Positions 33,202 to 42,704 are shown, counted from the first letter of the stretch. The stretch is DNA of 64,000 nucleotides from Streptomyces griseoluteus (GCF_004784465.1 NZ_SRRU01000009.1:186001-250000); one strand, 5' to 3'. The notes: generated from the sequence alone by a model not told the origin. A program made the numbers and translations.

Positions 33202-34376
33202 CGCGGGGGAGGAGCCCGTAGTGCGCTCAGTACCGCCCACGCCACCGAGACGAACGGTACCGCCACCACCGCGCCGATCACTCCGGCCACGATGCTGCCG
33301 GCGATCACGGAGACCGCGACGACCAGGGGATGCAGCCGCACCGCCCAGCCCATCACCAGCGGATGCAGGACGTGCCCCTCCAACTGGCCGATGACCACGA
33401 TGAGCACCAGTACCGCGGCGGCCGTCAGCGGGCCGCGCCCGGCCAGGGCCACGACCGTCGCCACGCCGAGCGCCACCGGAGAGCCCACCAGGGGGACGAA
33501 CGCGGCGAAGAACTCCAGCAGGGTCAGCGGCAGCGCCAGCGGCACCCGCAGGACGAACAGCACGATGCCGACCAGGATCGCGTTGGTCGCGGCGATGATG
33601 ATGATGCCTCGCGTGTACCCGGCGAACGTCCGCCAGGCGGCCCGGCCCGCCCGCTCCCACGCCGGCCGGGCCCCGCTCGGGAGCAGCCGGACGCTCACCC
33701 AGCTCCAAAGCTTCTCCCCGGAGTGGATGAAGAAGACCGCGGCGAACAGCGCCAGCGCCCCGCCCGTGATCACCTCCACCACCCGGCCGAGCCCGGACAC
33801 CGCGCTGCTGAACAGGCGGGACCGGTGCCGGGAGAGATAGTCCGTCACCTCCTGCTGGAACCCGGCCAACCGCCCCGGACTCAGCCGGAACGGCGGCTGC
33901 CGCAACCACTCCTCGATCCGGTGTACCCCGCCCTGGAACTCCCCGCCCAGCCGGGTCGCCTCGCCCGCCACCGCGTTGCCCACCAGCGCCAGCAGCCCCA
34001 GCACCAGCAGGATGCTGCCGATCAGCGCGACGGCCACGCTCAGCGGACGGGGCATGAACCGGTCCAGCACATCGGCGAGCGGCCGCAGCACCGAGGTGAC
34101 GACCAGCGCCAGGAACAGGGACACGGCGATGAGCTGGAAGCGGCCCAGCACGCTGAAGATGCCCCAGGCGACGATCCCGACCAGGATGAGCCGCCACGCG
34201 TACGCCGCCGCGATCCGCAGCCACCCCACGGTCCGCTCGGCCACCGGGGTACGGGGTACGGGCCGGGTCACCGAGGGCAGCCGCACGGAGTACGCCGGAC
34301 GGCTGCCCGGCACCGCGCCCCGCGCGCCCGGCCCGGAACGCCCGCGCCCCGTCCGCCGCCCGTCACCACCCACCAC
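33198..34376 (-). CDS. AI-2E family transporter (PerM/TqsA type)
   Basis: About 392 residues. Seven or eight membrane helices surround a long central extracytoplasmic segment: paired helices around LILVGIVAWGIFSVLG and AVSLFLALVVTSVLRPLAD, then GSILLVLGLLALVGNAV, a soluble stretch, and the C-terminal helices with PLVGSPVALGVATVVAL and LEGHVLHPLVMGWAVRLHPL, the family signature. These proteins export small molecules or ions; the substrate is unknown. The start is uncertain: GTG 34376 or 34373 behind GAGGCGAGG, with GTG or ATG alternatives downstream. Confidence 0.85.
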   Translation of the reverse strand: MVGGDGRRTGRGRSGPGARGAVPGSRPAYSVRLPSVTRPVPRTPVAERTVGWLRIAAAYAWRLILVGIVAWGIFSVLGRFQLIAVSLFLALVVTSVLRPLADVLDRFMPRPLSVAVALIGSILLVLGLLALVGNAVAGEATRLGGEFQGGVHRIEEWLRQPPFRLSPGRLAGFQQEVTDYLSRHRSRLFSSAVSGLGRVVEVITGGALALFAAVFFIHSGEKLWSWVSVRLLPSGARPAWERAGRAAWRTFAGYTRGIIIIAATNAILVGIVLFVLRVPLALPLTLLEFFAAFVPLVGSPVALGVATVVALAGRGPLTAAAVLVLIVVIGQLEGHVLHPLVMGWAVRLHPLVVAVSVIAGSIVAGVIGAVVAVPFVSVAWAVLSALRAPPPR

Positions 34377-34652
34377 GCGCCCGCCTCGCCTCCGCACCCG
34401 CCGGGCCGACCGCCGGTCACCTCCGACGCTACGGGCAAATCGGACACCGAGTGACGCCCACTGGGCCGCGTGGACTACGGACGTCCCCACCTGCTCCGCG
34501 CCCCGTATCCGAACTCCCGACCGTAGAGCGAACGTCTGCTCGCCTCGAACGGACCGGAATGCCCCGGTGCGGGCGGAAGCGGCCGCAAGAGGGTGAGGAA
34601 ACGTTCCGATGGTCCTACATGACGTCCGGAACATGGACGAATATACGGTCTC

Positions 34653-36362
34653 ATGGACATTTTGCTGGTCGCCAGCGCGTTCAACAGCCTCACCCAGCGC
34701 GCCTACGCCGAACTCTCGGACGCAGGACACCAGGTGGACGTCGTACTCGCCACCCACGGTCCCGACCCCGTCCGTACCGCCGTACGCGACAGACGCCCCG
34801 AGCTGATCGTCGCGCCCATGTTGAAGACCGCGCTCCCGGAGGACGTGTGGCGGGAGCACACCTGCCTGATCGTGCATCCCGGCCCGCCCGGGGACCGGGG
34901 CCCCTCCTCGCTGGACTGGGCCCTCGACGGGGAGGCCGGCCAGTGGGGCGTCACCGTCCTCCAGGCCGAGGCCGGCCTGGACGCGGGCGCCGTCTGGGCC
35001 GACGAGCCCTTCGCCGTACCGGAGGCCGGGAAGAGCGACCTGTACCGCAACGAGGCCGCCGACGCCGCCATGACCGCCCTGCACCGGGCCGTGCGCCGGT
35101 ACGCCGACGGCGACCACAAGCCCCGCCCGCAGACCGGCGACTGGCCCGAGGTCGTCTGGCGCGACTACTTCCGCCAGGACCGGCGCCGCATCGACTGGGA
35201 GCGGGACGACACCCGGACCGTCCTGCGCAAGCTGCGCGGCGCCGACTCCCAGCCAGGTGTGCTCGACGAACTCCACGGCCGCGAGGTCTTCCTGCACGGC
35301 GGCCACCCCGAGGACCAGCTCCGCGGCCGCCCCGGCGACCTCCTCGCCACCCGCGCCGGAGCCGTCTGCCGCGCCACCCGAGACGGCGCCGTGTGGATTC
35401 CCGAGCTGCGCCCCCGCAAGAACTCCGGCGACCCGGCGCCCTTCCGCCGCCCCGCCGCCACCGTCCTCGCCTCCTGGACCGCCCCGCACGCCCCCGCCCT
35501 GCCCGAGATCCCGGCCCCGCTCGACCTCCCGGCCGACCGGCGGACCTTCGCCGACGTCCGCTACCGCGAGCGGGGAAGCACCGGCTTCGTGAGCTTCTCC
35601 TTCCCCGGCGGCGCGATGAGCACCGACCAGTGCCGCAGACTCCTGGCCGCCTACCGGTACGCCCTCACCCGCCCGACCTCGGTGCTCGTCCTCGGCGGCG
35701 CCCGCGACTTCTTCTCCAACGGCATCCACCTCAACGTCATCGAGGGCGCCCCCGACCCCGGCGAGGAGTCCTGGCGCAACCTCAACGCCATGGACGACGT
35801 GGTGGAGGCCGTCCTGCGCACCACCGACCGGCTGGTGATCGCCGCGCTCGCGGGCAACGCGGCCGCCGGAGGCGCCATGCTCGCCCTCGCCGCCGACGAG
35901 GTGTGGTGCCGCACCGGCGCCGTCCTCAACCCGCACTACCGGCGCATGGGTCTGTACGGCTCCGAGTTCTGGACCTACACCCTGCCCCGCCGCACCGGCC
36001 CCGAGACCGCGCGCCGCCTCACCACCGAGGCGCTGCCGGTGAGCGCCGCCCGAGGGGTCCGGCTCGGCCTGGTGGACCGTCTCCTGCCCGCCAAGCCCGG
36101 CGAGTTCGCGGGTACCGTCGAGGCACTCGCGGCCGAACTCGCCACCGCTCCGGGCCTGGCCGACCGGATCGCCGCCAAGGCCGCCACCCGCCACGCCGAC
36201 GAGGCCGTACGCCCCCTCGCCGACCACCGGCGCGACGAACTCGCCCGGATGCACGCCATCTTCTCCGACCCCGCCGCCCCCTACCACGTCCTGCGCTCGG
36301 CCTTCGTCCGCAAGGTCCCCGCCGCCACCACCCGCCCCCTGCACCCCGGAGACGTCCGATGA
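34653..36362 (+). CDS. hypX: HypX/HoxX hydrogenase maturation protein
   Basis: A 569-residue fusion that supplies the CO ligand of the [NiFe] site under air by converting formyl-tetrahydrofolate to CO (established for Aquifex and Ralstonia HypX). The N-terminal formyltransferase-like half (about 1-275) has IVHPGPPGDRGPSSLDWA; the C-terminal enoyl-CoA hydratase-like half (about 295-545) has VLVLGGARDFFSNGIHLN and ALAGNAAAGGAMLALAADEV. It is the first gene of the maturation operon; its stop overlaps the next ATG. No ribosome site precedes ATG 34653, and TATACG lies six bases upstream, so a leaderless mRNA is likely. Confidence 0.93.
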   Translation: MDILLVASAFNSLTQRAYAELSDAGHQVDVVLATHGPDPVRTAVRDRRPELIVAPMLKTALPEDVWREHTCLIVHPGPPGDRGPSSLDWALDGEAGQWGVTVLQAEAGLDAGAVWADEPFAVPEAGKSDLYRNEAADAAMTALHRAVRRYADGDHKPRPQTGDWPEVVWRDYFRQDRRRIDWERDDTRTVLRKLRGADSQPGVLDELHGREVFLHGGHPEDQLRGRPGDLLATRAGAVCRATRDGAVWIPELRPRKNSGDPAPFRRPAATVLASWTAPHAPALPEIPAPLDLPADRRTFADVRYRERGSTGFVSFSFPGGAMSTDQCRRLLAAYRYALTRPTSVLVLGGARDFFSNGIHLNVIEGAPDPGEESWRNLNAMDDVVEAVLRTTDRLVIAALAGNAAAGGAMLALAADEVWCRTGAVLNPHYRRMGLYGSEFWTYTLPRRTGPETARRLTTEALPVSAARGVRLGLVDRLLPAKPGEFAGTVEALAAELATAPGLADRIAAKAATRHADEAVRPLADHRRDELARMHAIFSDPAAPYHVLRSAFVRKVPAATTRPLHPGDVR

Positions 36363-36946
36363 CCGCCCCCGAACCCCTGCTGGTGGCCGGGGTCGGCAAC
36401 ATCTTCCTCGGCGACGACGCCTTCGGCCCCGAGGTCATCCGCGCCCTCGAACACCGCCCGCTGCCGGCCGGCGCCCACGTAAGGGACTTCGGCATCCGGG
36501 GCATGGACCTCGCCTACGCCCTGCTCGGCGGCTGCGCCACCGCCGTACTCGTCGACGCCGCGCCCCGGGGACAGCGCCCCGGCACGCTCTCCCTGGTCGA
36601 GGCCGAGCCCCCGGACGGCACGGTCGTGCCCGAGGCGCACGGCATGGACCCGGAGAAGGTGCTCGCCCTCGCCACCCACCTCGGCGACGAACCCCTGCCC
36701 CGCGTCCTCGTCCTCGCCTGCGAGCCCGCCGTGCTGCCCAGCCCGGACGAGGACATCGCCCCCGGCCTCAGCGAACCGGTGCGCGAGGCCGTCGGACAGG
36801 CCGTCGACGCGCTGCACACCCTGATCCCGGTCCTGCTGGCCGACCCGGCCGCGCCCACGCCCCCGTTGGGCCGCCCGATGGAATCCGGGCCCCCGCACGC
36901 GGCTGCGCTGCCCGGCCCCGGGGCGGGCGGACCCGAAGATCGGTGA
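36359..36946 (+). CDS. [NiFe]-hydrogenase maturation endopeptidase (HyaD/HycI type)
   Basis: A 195-residue nickel-sensing peptidase expected to clip the C-terminal tail of the large subunit once nickel is in place. The family opening VAGVGNIFLGDDAFGPEV is clear. Asp20, Asp66 (VLVDAAP) and His94 (PEAHGMDP) occupy the positions of the HybD nickel ligands Glu16, Asp62 and His93, with Asp instead of Glu at the first. The Pro/Gly-rich C terminus after about 165 is extra. ATG 36359 overlaps the hypX stop (ATGA). Confidence 0.9.
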   Translation: MTAPEPLLVAGVGNIFLGDDAFGPEVIRALEHRPLPAGAHVRDFGIRGMDLAYALLGGCATAVLVDAAPRGQRPGTLSLVEAEPPDGTVVPEAHGMDPEKVLALATHLGDEPLPRVLVLACEPAVLPSPDEDIAPGLSEPVREAVGQAVDALHTLIPVLLADPAAPTPPLGRPMESGPPHAAALPGPGAGGPEDR

Positions 36947-36989
36947 GACCCCTGGGCCGTGCCCGGCACGGCCCGGGCCCCCGATCTTC
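36935..36989 (+). promoter_or_regulatory. Intercistronic hairpin before hypB
   Basis: An outer 9-bp pair (GAAGATCGG at 36935-36943 with 36981-36989) encloses an inner 8-bp stem (36954-36961 with 36967-36974, loop CCCGG). It spans the stop of the endopeptidase gene and ends 3 bases before the hypB GAGGAG. It could stabilise mRNA, cause partial termination, or tune hypB translation. Confidence 0.5.
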
Positions 36990-37005
36990 CCGAGGAGCTG
37001 TGCCC

Positions 37006-37755
37006 ATGTGCCGGTCCGACGTCAAGCAGGCCGTCCTGGCCAAGAACGACGATCTCGCCGCCCGCCTGCGTGAGGACCTCACCGAACGGGGCGTCACCGT
37101 GGTCAACCTGCTGTCCAGCCCCGGCAGCGGCAAGACCGAACTCCTCGGCCGCGTCCTGGCCCGAGCCGTCCAGCGCGGTGTCCCCGTGGCCGCGCTCACC
37201 GCCGACCTCGCCACCGAGAACGACGCCCAGCGCCTCGCCCGCTCCGGCGCCCCCGTCCAGCAGCTTCTCACCGACGGGCTGTGCCACCTGGAGGCCGGCC
37301 AGGTCCGCGACCGCCTCGACGGCTGGCTCCCCGCCGACACCCAGGTGCTGTTCGTGGAGAACGTCGGCAACCTCGTCTGCCCGGCCTCCTACGACCTCGG
37401 GGAGACCCTGCGGATCGCCCTCATGGCCGTCACCGAGGGCGAGGACAAGCCCCTGAAGTACCCCACCGCCTTCGGCTCCGCCCACCTGGTCGCCATCACC
37501 AAGACCGACCTCGCCGCCCCCGCCGGTTTCGACGAGGCCGCCTTCCGCGCCAATGTCCAGCGGGTCAACCCCGGCGTGGAGACGGTACGGACCTGCGCGC
37601 GCAGCGGCGACGGCGTCGACGCCCTGCTGGAGCGGGCCCTCGCCGTCCGCCACGCACCGCCCGCCCACCGCCCGCCGCTGGCCCCCGGACCGCACGGCCA
37701 CTCCCACGGCGGCCACGGCCACGACCACGACCCGGCCGCAGCCCCCCTCGCATGA
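37006..37755 (+). CDS. hypB: Hydrogenase nickel incorporation GTPase HypB
   Basis: A 249-residue SIMIBI-class GTPase that works with HypA to insert nickel. P-loop LLSSPGSGKTELL (about 35-47), LFVENVGNLVCP, KTDL (base specificity) and the C-terminal SGDGVDALL are all present. A His-rich metal-storage segment, HGHSHGGHGHDHD, lies at the very C terminus (about 230-243), whereas classical HypB carries it at the N terminus. ATG 37006 follows GAGGAGC; an upstream in-frame start at 36943 is unlikely. The stop overlaps the hypF ATG. Confidence 0.94.
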   Translation: MCRSDVKQAVLAKNDDLAARLREDLTERGVTVVNLLSSPGSGKTELLGRVLARAVQRGVPVAALTADLATENDAQRLARSGAPVQQLLTDGLCHLEAGQVRDRLDGWLPADTQVLFVENVGNLVCPASYDLGETLRIALMAVTEGEDKPLKYPTAFGSAHLVAITKTDLAAPAGFDEAAFRANVQRVNPGVETVRTCARSGDGVDALLERALAVRHAPPAHRPPLAPGPHGHSHGGHGHDHDPAAAPLA

Positions 37756-40103
37756 CGGCCCCCGCGACGGGCCGGACGCGCCGCCGTCTCACCGTGCGGG
37801 GCACGGTGCAGGGCGTCGGCTTCCGGCCCCATGTGCACCGGCTCGCCGCCGAGTACGCCCTCGCCGGGTTCGTCGGCAACACCGCCGACGGCGTCGTCAT
37901 CGAGGTCGAGGGCCCGCTGCCCGACGTGGAGCGGTTCTGCGAGCTGCTCGCCGAACACCCGCCTCCGCTCGCCTCCGTCACCGCCATCGGCCACGAGGAC
38001 CTCCCCGCCACCGGCTCGGGCGAGACGTTCACCATCCGGGCCACCCGACACACCACCGGCCGCACCCAGTTGCCGCCCGACACCGCCACCTGCGCCGACT
38101 GCCTGCGCGAACTCGCGGACCCCGCCGACCGCCGCCACCGGCACCCCTTCGTCACCTGCACCCACTGCGGCCCCCGCTTCACCATCGCCACCGCGATGCC
38201 GTACGACCGCGCGGCCACCACCATGGCCCGCTTCCCGATGTGCCCCGCCTGCGCCCGCGAGTACGGCGACCCGCTCGACCGGCGCTTCCACGCCCAGCCC
38301 GTCGCCTGCCCCGACTGCGGACCCGGCCTGAGCCTCATCCCCGCCGAAGGCACCGGAGCACGCCCGGCCCGCGACGCCGAGGCCCTCGCCCGGACACGGG
38401 CCCTGCTCGCCCAGGGCCGGATCGTCGCCGTCAAGGGCCTCGGCGGCTACCACCTGGCCTGCGACGCCACCGACCCGCGCGCCGTCGCCACCCTGCGCGC
38501 CCGCAAGGAACGCGGCAGCAAGGCGTTCGCGGTGATGTGCGCCGACCTCGCCACCGCGGAGAGCGTCGCCCACCTCACGGACGCCGAGCGGGCCGCGCTC
38601 ACCGCCCCGGAACGCCCCATCGTCCTGCTGCGCGCCCGTACCCCCGGCGACGGCCCCCGCCTCGCCGACGGCATCGCACCCGGCAGCCCGCACCTCGGCG
38701 TCCTGCTGCCCTACACCCCCCTGCACACCCTGCTGTTCGGCCTGCCCGGCGACCCGCCCGGACCCCGCGTCCTCGTGATGACCAGCGGCAACCGCTCCGG
38801 CGAGCCCATCGTCACCGACGACGCCCAGGCACTCATCCGGCTCGCCGGACTGGCCGACGCCTGGCTCACCCACGACCGCGCCATCGCCGCCCCCTGCGAC
38901 GACTCCCTGCTCCGCGTACGCGCCGACGGCACCCGCCAACTGCTGCGCCGCTCACGGGGACACGTCCCCCGGCCCCTGACCCTGCCGGTGCCGGTCGGGG
39001 CCGCCCTCGCCGTCGGCGGCGACCTGAAGAACGCGCTCTGCCTCGGCGAGGGCGGCCAGGCGTGGTTCGGCCCGCACATCGGGGACATGGGCGACCTCGC
39101 CACCCTGGACGCAGCCCGCCGCGCCGAGGCCCACCTCGCCGCCCTGACCGGTGTCACCCCGCGCCTCATCGCCGCAGACCGGCACCCCGGCTACCAGTCG
39201 ACGGCCCACGCCCGCCGCCGCGCCGCCGAGGCCGGGCTGCCCGCACCGGTGCTGGTCCAGCACCACCACGCCCACATCGCGTCCGCCCTGGCCGAACACG
39301 GCCTCGACGGCTCCACCCCCGTCATCGGCGTCGCCTTCGACGGCACGGGGTACGGCGACGACGGCACCGTCTGGGGCGGCGAGATCCTGCTCGCCGACTA
39401 CTCCGCGTACCGCCGTTTCGCCCACCTCGTCCCCGCCCCGCTGCCCGGCGGGGACGCGGGTGTCGCCAACCCCTGCCGGCAGGCGCTGGCCCGGCTCTGG
39501 GCGGCCGGTATCGACTGGGCGCCCGACCTGCCCAGCGTGGCCGCCTGCACGGACACCGAACGCGCCGTGCTGCACGGTCAGTTGACCCACCGCATCGCCT
39601 GCGTGCCGACCAGCAGCATGGGCCGCCTCTTCGACGCCGTGGCCTCCCTCACCGGCGCCTGCCACCGCGCCGGCCACGAGGCCGAGGCCGCGCTCGCCCT
39701 GGAAGCCCTCGCGCTCGAAGCCCGGGACGCGGACAGCGGGGAGTACGCCTTCGGCTTCGCACCCGGACCGCGGGCCGACCCGGCCCCGGTGCTGCGCGCC
39801 CTCCTCGCCGACCTGCGCCGGGGAGTGCCCGCGCCCGTGCTCGCCGCCCGCTTCCACCGGGGCGTCGCCGGAGCCGTCGCCGGGCTGTGCCGACGGGCCC
39901 GCGAGGCCAGCGGCCTGACCACCGTGGCCCTGACCGGCGGGGTCTTCGCCAACGCCCTGCTGGAGGAGGACAGCACCGCCCGGCTCACCGCCGACGGCTT
40001 CACCGTCCTGCGGCACGGCCGGGTGCCGCCCAACGACGGCGGCCTCGCGCTCGGCCAGCTCATGGTCGCGGCCCGCGTGCCCCGGCCGGGCCGCGCCCGC
40101 TGA
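37752..40103 (+). CDS. hypF: Carbamoyltransferase HypF
   Basis: Turns carbamoyl phosphate into a carbamoyl-adenylate and hands it to the C-terminal cysteine of HypE, the source of the CN ligands. The 783 residues comprise an acylphosphatase-like domain (about 10-98, GTVQGVGFRPHVHRLA), two C4 zinc fingers (Cys114/117, 136/139, 164/167, 186/189), a YrdC-like domain (about 200-385, VKGLGGYHLACDA) and a Kae1-like domain (about 390-783, with QHHHAHIASALAEHG and GVAFDGTGYGDDGT). ATG 37752 overlaps the hypB stop. Confidence 0.95.
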   Translation: MTAPATGRTRRRLTVRGTVQGVGFRPHVHRLAAEYALAGFVGNTADGVVIEVEGPLPDVERFCELLAEHPPPLASVTAIGHEDLPATGSGETFTIRATRHTTGRTQLPPDTATCADCLRELADPADRRHRHPFVTCTHCGPRFTIATAMPYDRAATTMARFPMCPACAREYGDPLDRRFHAQPVACPDCGPGLSLIPAEGTGARPARDAEALARTRALLAQGRIVAVKGLGGYHLACDATDPRAVATLRARKERGSKAFAVMCADLATAESVAHLTDAERAALTAPERPIVLLRARTPGDGPRLADGIAPGSPHLGVLLPYTPLHTLLFGLPGDPPGPRVLVMTSGNRSGEPIVTDDAQALIRLAGLADAWLTHDRAIAAPCDDSLLRVRADGTRQLLRRSRGHVPRPLTLPVPVGAALAVGGDLKNALCLGEGGQAWFGPHIGDMGDLATLDAARRAEAHLAALTGVTPRLIAADRHPGYQSTAHARRRAAEAGLPAPVLVQHHHAHIASALAEHGLDGSTPVIGVAFDGTGYGDDGTVWGGEILLADYSAYRRFAHLVPAPLPGGDAGVANPCRQALARLWAAGIDWAPDLPSVAACTDTERAVLHGQLTHRIACVPTSSMGRLFDAVASLTGACHRAGHEAEAALALEALALEARDADSGEYAFGFAPGPRADPAPVLRALLADLRRGVPAPVLAARFHRGVAGAVAGLCRRAREASGLTTVALTGGVFANALLEEDSTARLTADGFTVLRHGRVPPNDGGLALGQLMVAARVPRPGRAR

Positions 40104-40150
40104 TCCGCCGGCCCGGCCATCAGACCACCCCAGACGAGACGGAGTGACCC

Positions 40151-40441
40151 ATGTGTCTTGCAGTGCCCGGCAAGGTCGTCGCCATCGACGAAGGCGCCGA
40201 CCCGCTCACCGGGCTCGTCGACTTCGGCGGAGTGCGGAAACAGGCGTGTCTCGAGTATCTGCCCGATGTGCGGGTGGGGGAGTACGTCATCGTGCACGTC
40301 GGCTTCGCCCTCCAGAAGCTCGACGAGGAGTCGGCCCGTGCCTCGCTGGAGCTGTTCGAACAACTCGGGCTGCTGGAAGAGGAGTTCGGCGACGCCTGGG
40401 AGCAGGCCGAGCGACAGGGAAGCGGGAGTGAGAACCGGTGA
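40151..40441 (+). CDS. hypC: Hydrogenase assembly chaperone HypC
   Basis: A 96-residue chaperone that carries the Fe(CN)2CO unit with HypD and delivers it to the large subunit. It begins MCLAVPGKVV with the essential Cys2, followed by the beta-barrel segment VDFGGVRKQACLEYLPDVRVGEYVIVHVGFAL, seen here as consecutive strands. The acidic C-terminal helix ends in a short basic tail. GGAGTGA lies upstream of ATG 40151. The stop overlaps the hypD GTG. Confidence 0.95.
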   Translation: MCLAVPGKVVAIDEGADPLTGLVDFGGVRKQACLEYLPDVRVGEYVIVHVGFALQKLDEESARASLELFEQLGLLEEEFGDAWEQAERQGSGSENR

Positions 40442-41583
40442 AGTACATCGACGAGTTCAACGACCCCGCGCTGGCGCGCCGCCTGCTGGACGAGATCCGG
40501 GCCACCGTCACCCGGCCCTGGGCCCTGATGGAGGTGTGCGGCGGTCAGACCCACTCCATCATCCGCCACGGCATCGACCAACTCCTGCCTGAGGAGGTCG
40601 AGTTGATTCACGGGCCCGGCTGCCCGGTGTGCGTCACCCCGCTCGACGTCATCGACAAGGCCCTCGCGGTCGCCGCCCGCCCCGACGTGATCTTCTGCTC
40701 CTTCGGCGACATGCTCCGGGTACCCGGCACCGACCGCGACCTGTTCCGGGTCAAGGGCGAGGGCGGCGACGTACGCGTGGTGTACTCCCCGCTCGACGCG
40801 CTCGAACTGGCCCGCAAGCACCCCGAGAAGCAGGTGGTGTTCTTCGCCATCGGCTTCGAGACCACCGCACCCGCCAACGCCATGGCCGTCCACCAGGCCC
40901 GCAGGCTCGGCCTGGACAACTTCAGCCTGCTGGTCTCCCACGTCCGGGTCCCCCCGGCGGTCGAGGCCATCATGACCGCCCCCGGGTGCCGGGTGCAGGG
41001 CTTCCTCGCGGCCGGACACGTGTGCAGCGTGATGGGCACCGCGGAGTACCCCGAGCTGGCCGAGCGGTTCCGGGTGCCGATGGTGGTCACCGGGTTCGAG
41101 CCGCTGGACATCCTGGAGGGCATCCGCCGCGCCGTGCACCAACTGGAGCGCGGAGAGCACCGGGTGGAGAACGCCTACCCCCGTGCCGTGCGCGAGGAGG
41201 GCAACCCCGCCGCGCTGCGCATGATCGAGGACGTCTTCGAGGTCACCGACCGCAACTGGCGCGGCATCGGCCCCATCCCGGCCAGTGGCTGGCGTCTCGC
41301 CGAGGCGTACCGCGCCTACGATGCCGAACACCGCTTCGACGTCACCGGCATCCGCACCGAGGAACCCGCCGTGTGCCGGGCCGGAGAGGTGCTCCAGGGA
41401 CTCATCAAGCCCACCGAGTGCGAGGCGTTCGGCACCGCCTGCACCCCGCGCACCCCGCTCGGCGCCACCATGGTCTCCAGCGAGGGCGCCTGCGCCGCCT
41501 ACTACCTGTACCGCCGCATGGAAGGCGGCCCCGCGCCGCGCGGATCGCGCGTTCCGCGTAAGGAGATGAACCCCGTTGGCTGA
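40438..41583 (+). CDS. hypD: Fe-S maturation scaffold HypD
   Basis: A 381-residue [4Fe-4S] protein on which the Fe(CN)2CO group is built with HypC. Key motifs: MEVCGGQTHS (Cys34), HGPGCPVCVTP, FFAIGFETTAPANA, and the cluster cysteines in the C-terminal region CRAGEVLQGL, ECEAFGTACTP and EGACAAYY. GTG 40438 overlaps the hypC stop. The last residues extend past AGGAGATG, which is the ribosome site of hypE. Confidence 0.95.
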   Translation: MKYIDEFNDPALARRLLDEIRATVTRPWALMEVCGGQTHSIIRHGIDQLLPEEVELIHGPGCPVCVTPLDVIDKALAVAARPDVIFCSFGDMLRVPGTDRDLFRVKGEGGDVRVVYSPLDALELARKHPEKQVVFFAIGFETTAPANAMAVHQARRLGLDNFSLLVSHVRVPPAVEAIMTAPGCRVQGFLAAGHVCSVMGTAEYPELAERFRVPMVVTGFEPLDILEGIRRAVHQLERGEHRVENAYPRAVREEGNPAALRMIEDVFEVTDRNWRGIGPIPASGWRLAEAYRAYDAEHRFDVTGIRTEEPAVCRAGEVLQGLIKPTECEAFGTACTPRTPLGATMVSSEGACAAYYLYRRMEGGPAPRGSRVPRKEMNPVG

Positions 41584-42649
41584 CCTCACCGACGCCCCCG
41601 CGATCGACCCCGCCAACTGGACCTGCCCCGCCCCGCTGCGCGACCAGGGCGTGGTCGTCATGGGTCACGGCGGAGGGGGCGCCCTCTCCGCCGAGCTGAT
41701 CGACCAGGTCTTCGCCCCCGCCTACGGCAACCCCACCCTCGCCGGGCTCGCCGACTCCGCCGTACTCGAACTCGGCGGCGCCCGGCTGGCGTTCTCCACC
41801 GACTCCTACGTGGTGCGCCCGCTGTTCTTCCCCGGCGGCTGCCTGGGCGACCTCGCCGTCAACGGCACGGTGAACGACCTGGCGATGAGCGGCGCGCGGC
41901 CCGCCTACCTGTCCACGGCGTTCGTGCTGGAGGAGGGCGTCGAACTCACCGTCGTCGACCGCGTCGCCCGCGCGCTGGGCGCCGCCGCCCGCGCCGCCGA
42001 CGTCACCGTCGCCACCGGCGACACCAAGGTGGTCGAGTCCGGCCACGGCGACGGCGTCTACGTCACCACCGCCGGCGTCGGCCTCGTACCCGACGGCGTC
42101 GACATCCGTCCTCAGCGCGCCCGCCCCGGAGACGCCGTTCTCGTCAGCGGGCCGATCGGGCTGCACGGGGTCGCGGTGATGAGCGTGCGGGAGGGGCTGG
42201 AGTTCGGCGTCGAGATCGCCTCCGACACCGCGCCGCTCGCCGGTCTGGTCACGGCCATGCTCGCCGTCACCAAGGACGTGCACGTCCTGCGCGACCCCAC
42301 CCGCGGTGGCCTCGGCGCCAGTCTGAACGAGATCGCCCGCGCCTCCGGCACCGGCGTCCGGATCACCGAGCGGGCCGTTCCGGTGCCGGACGAGGTGGCC
42401 AACGCCTGCGGGTTCCTGGGCCTGGACCCGCTCTACGTCGCCAACGAGGGCCGGCTCGTCGCCTTCGTACCCCGCGAGCACGCCGACGCCGTGCTCGCCG
42501 CGATGCGCGCCCACCCGCAGGGCGCCGGGGCCGCGCTGATCGGGGAGTGCGTGGCCGAGCACCCCGGCATGGTCACCGTCGCCACCGGGCTCGGCGGCAC
42601 CCGCGTACTCGACCTGCCGCTCGGGGAGCAGCTTCCCCGCATCTGCTGA
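41576..42649 (+). CDS. hypE: Carbamoyl dehydratase HypE
   Basis: A 357-residue PurM-like ATPase that dehydrates the S-carbamoyl group on its own C-terminal cysteine to thiocyanate. It ends in PRIC, the required C terminus. Also seen: VVMGHGGGGALSAELI, FSTDSYVVRPLFFPGG, NGTVNDLAMSGARP and LRDPTRGGLGASLNEIA. The likely start is TTG 41576, ten bases after AAGGAG (41560-41565), inside the end of hypD; no ATG or GTG fits this frame nearby. It is the last gene before the shared terminator. Confidence 0.94.
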   Translation: MADLTDAPAIDPANWTCPAPLRDQGVVVMGHGGGGALSAELIDQVFAPAYGNPTLAGLADSAVLELGGARLAFSTDSYVVRPLFFPGGCLGDLAVNGTVNDLAMSGARPAYLSTAFVLEEGVELTVVDRVARALGAAARAADVTVATGDTKVVESGHGDGVYVTTAGVGLVPDGVDIRPQRARPGDAVLVSGPIGLHGVAVMSVREGLEFGVEIASDTAPLAGLVTAMLAVTKDVHVLRDPTRGGLGASLNEIARASGTGVRITERAVPVPDEVANACGFLGLDPLYVANEGRLVAFVPREHADAVLAAMRAHPQGAGAALIGECVAEHPGMVTVATGLGGTRVLDLPLGEQLPRIC

Positions 42650-42655
42650 GCACAC

Positions 42656-42691
42656 GAACCGGCCCCGTCCGGGAAGGGACGGGGCCGGTTC
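42656..42691. terminator. Bidirectional terminator of the two hydrogenase operons
   Basis: Perfect 15-bp stem (42656-42670 with 42677-42691), loop GGGAAG. It lies 6 bases after the hypE stop and 13 bases from the end of the opposing hypA. Confidence 0.88.
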
Positions 42692-42704
42692 GCGCGTCCG
42701 GGGG

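Noticed and set aside
33198..36344. 1048-codon minus-strand frame extending upstream of the AI-2E transporter
   Set aside because: Only the part up to about 34376 matches the transporter; the rest is antisense to hypX.
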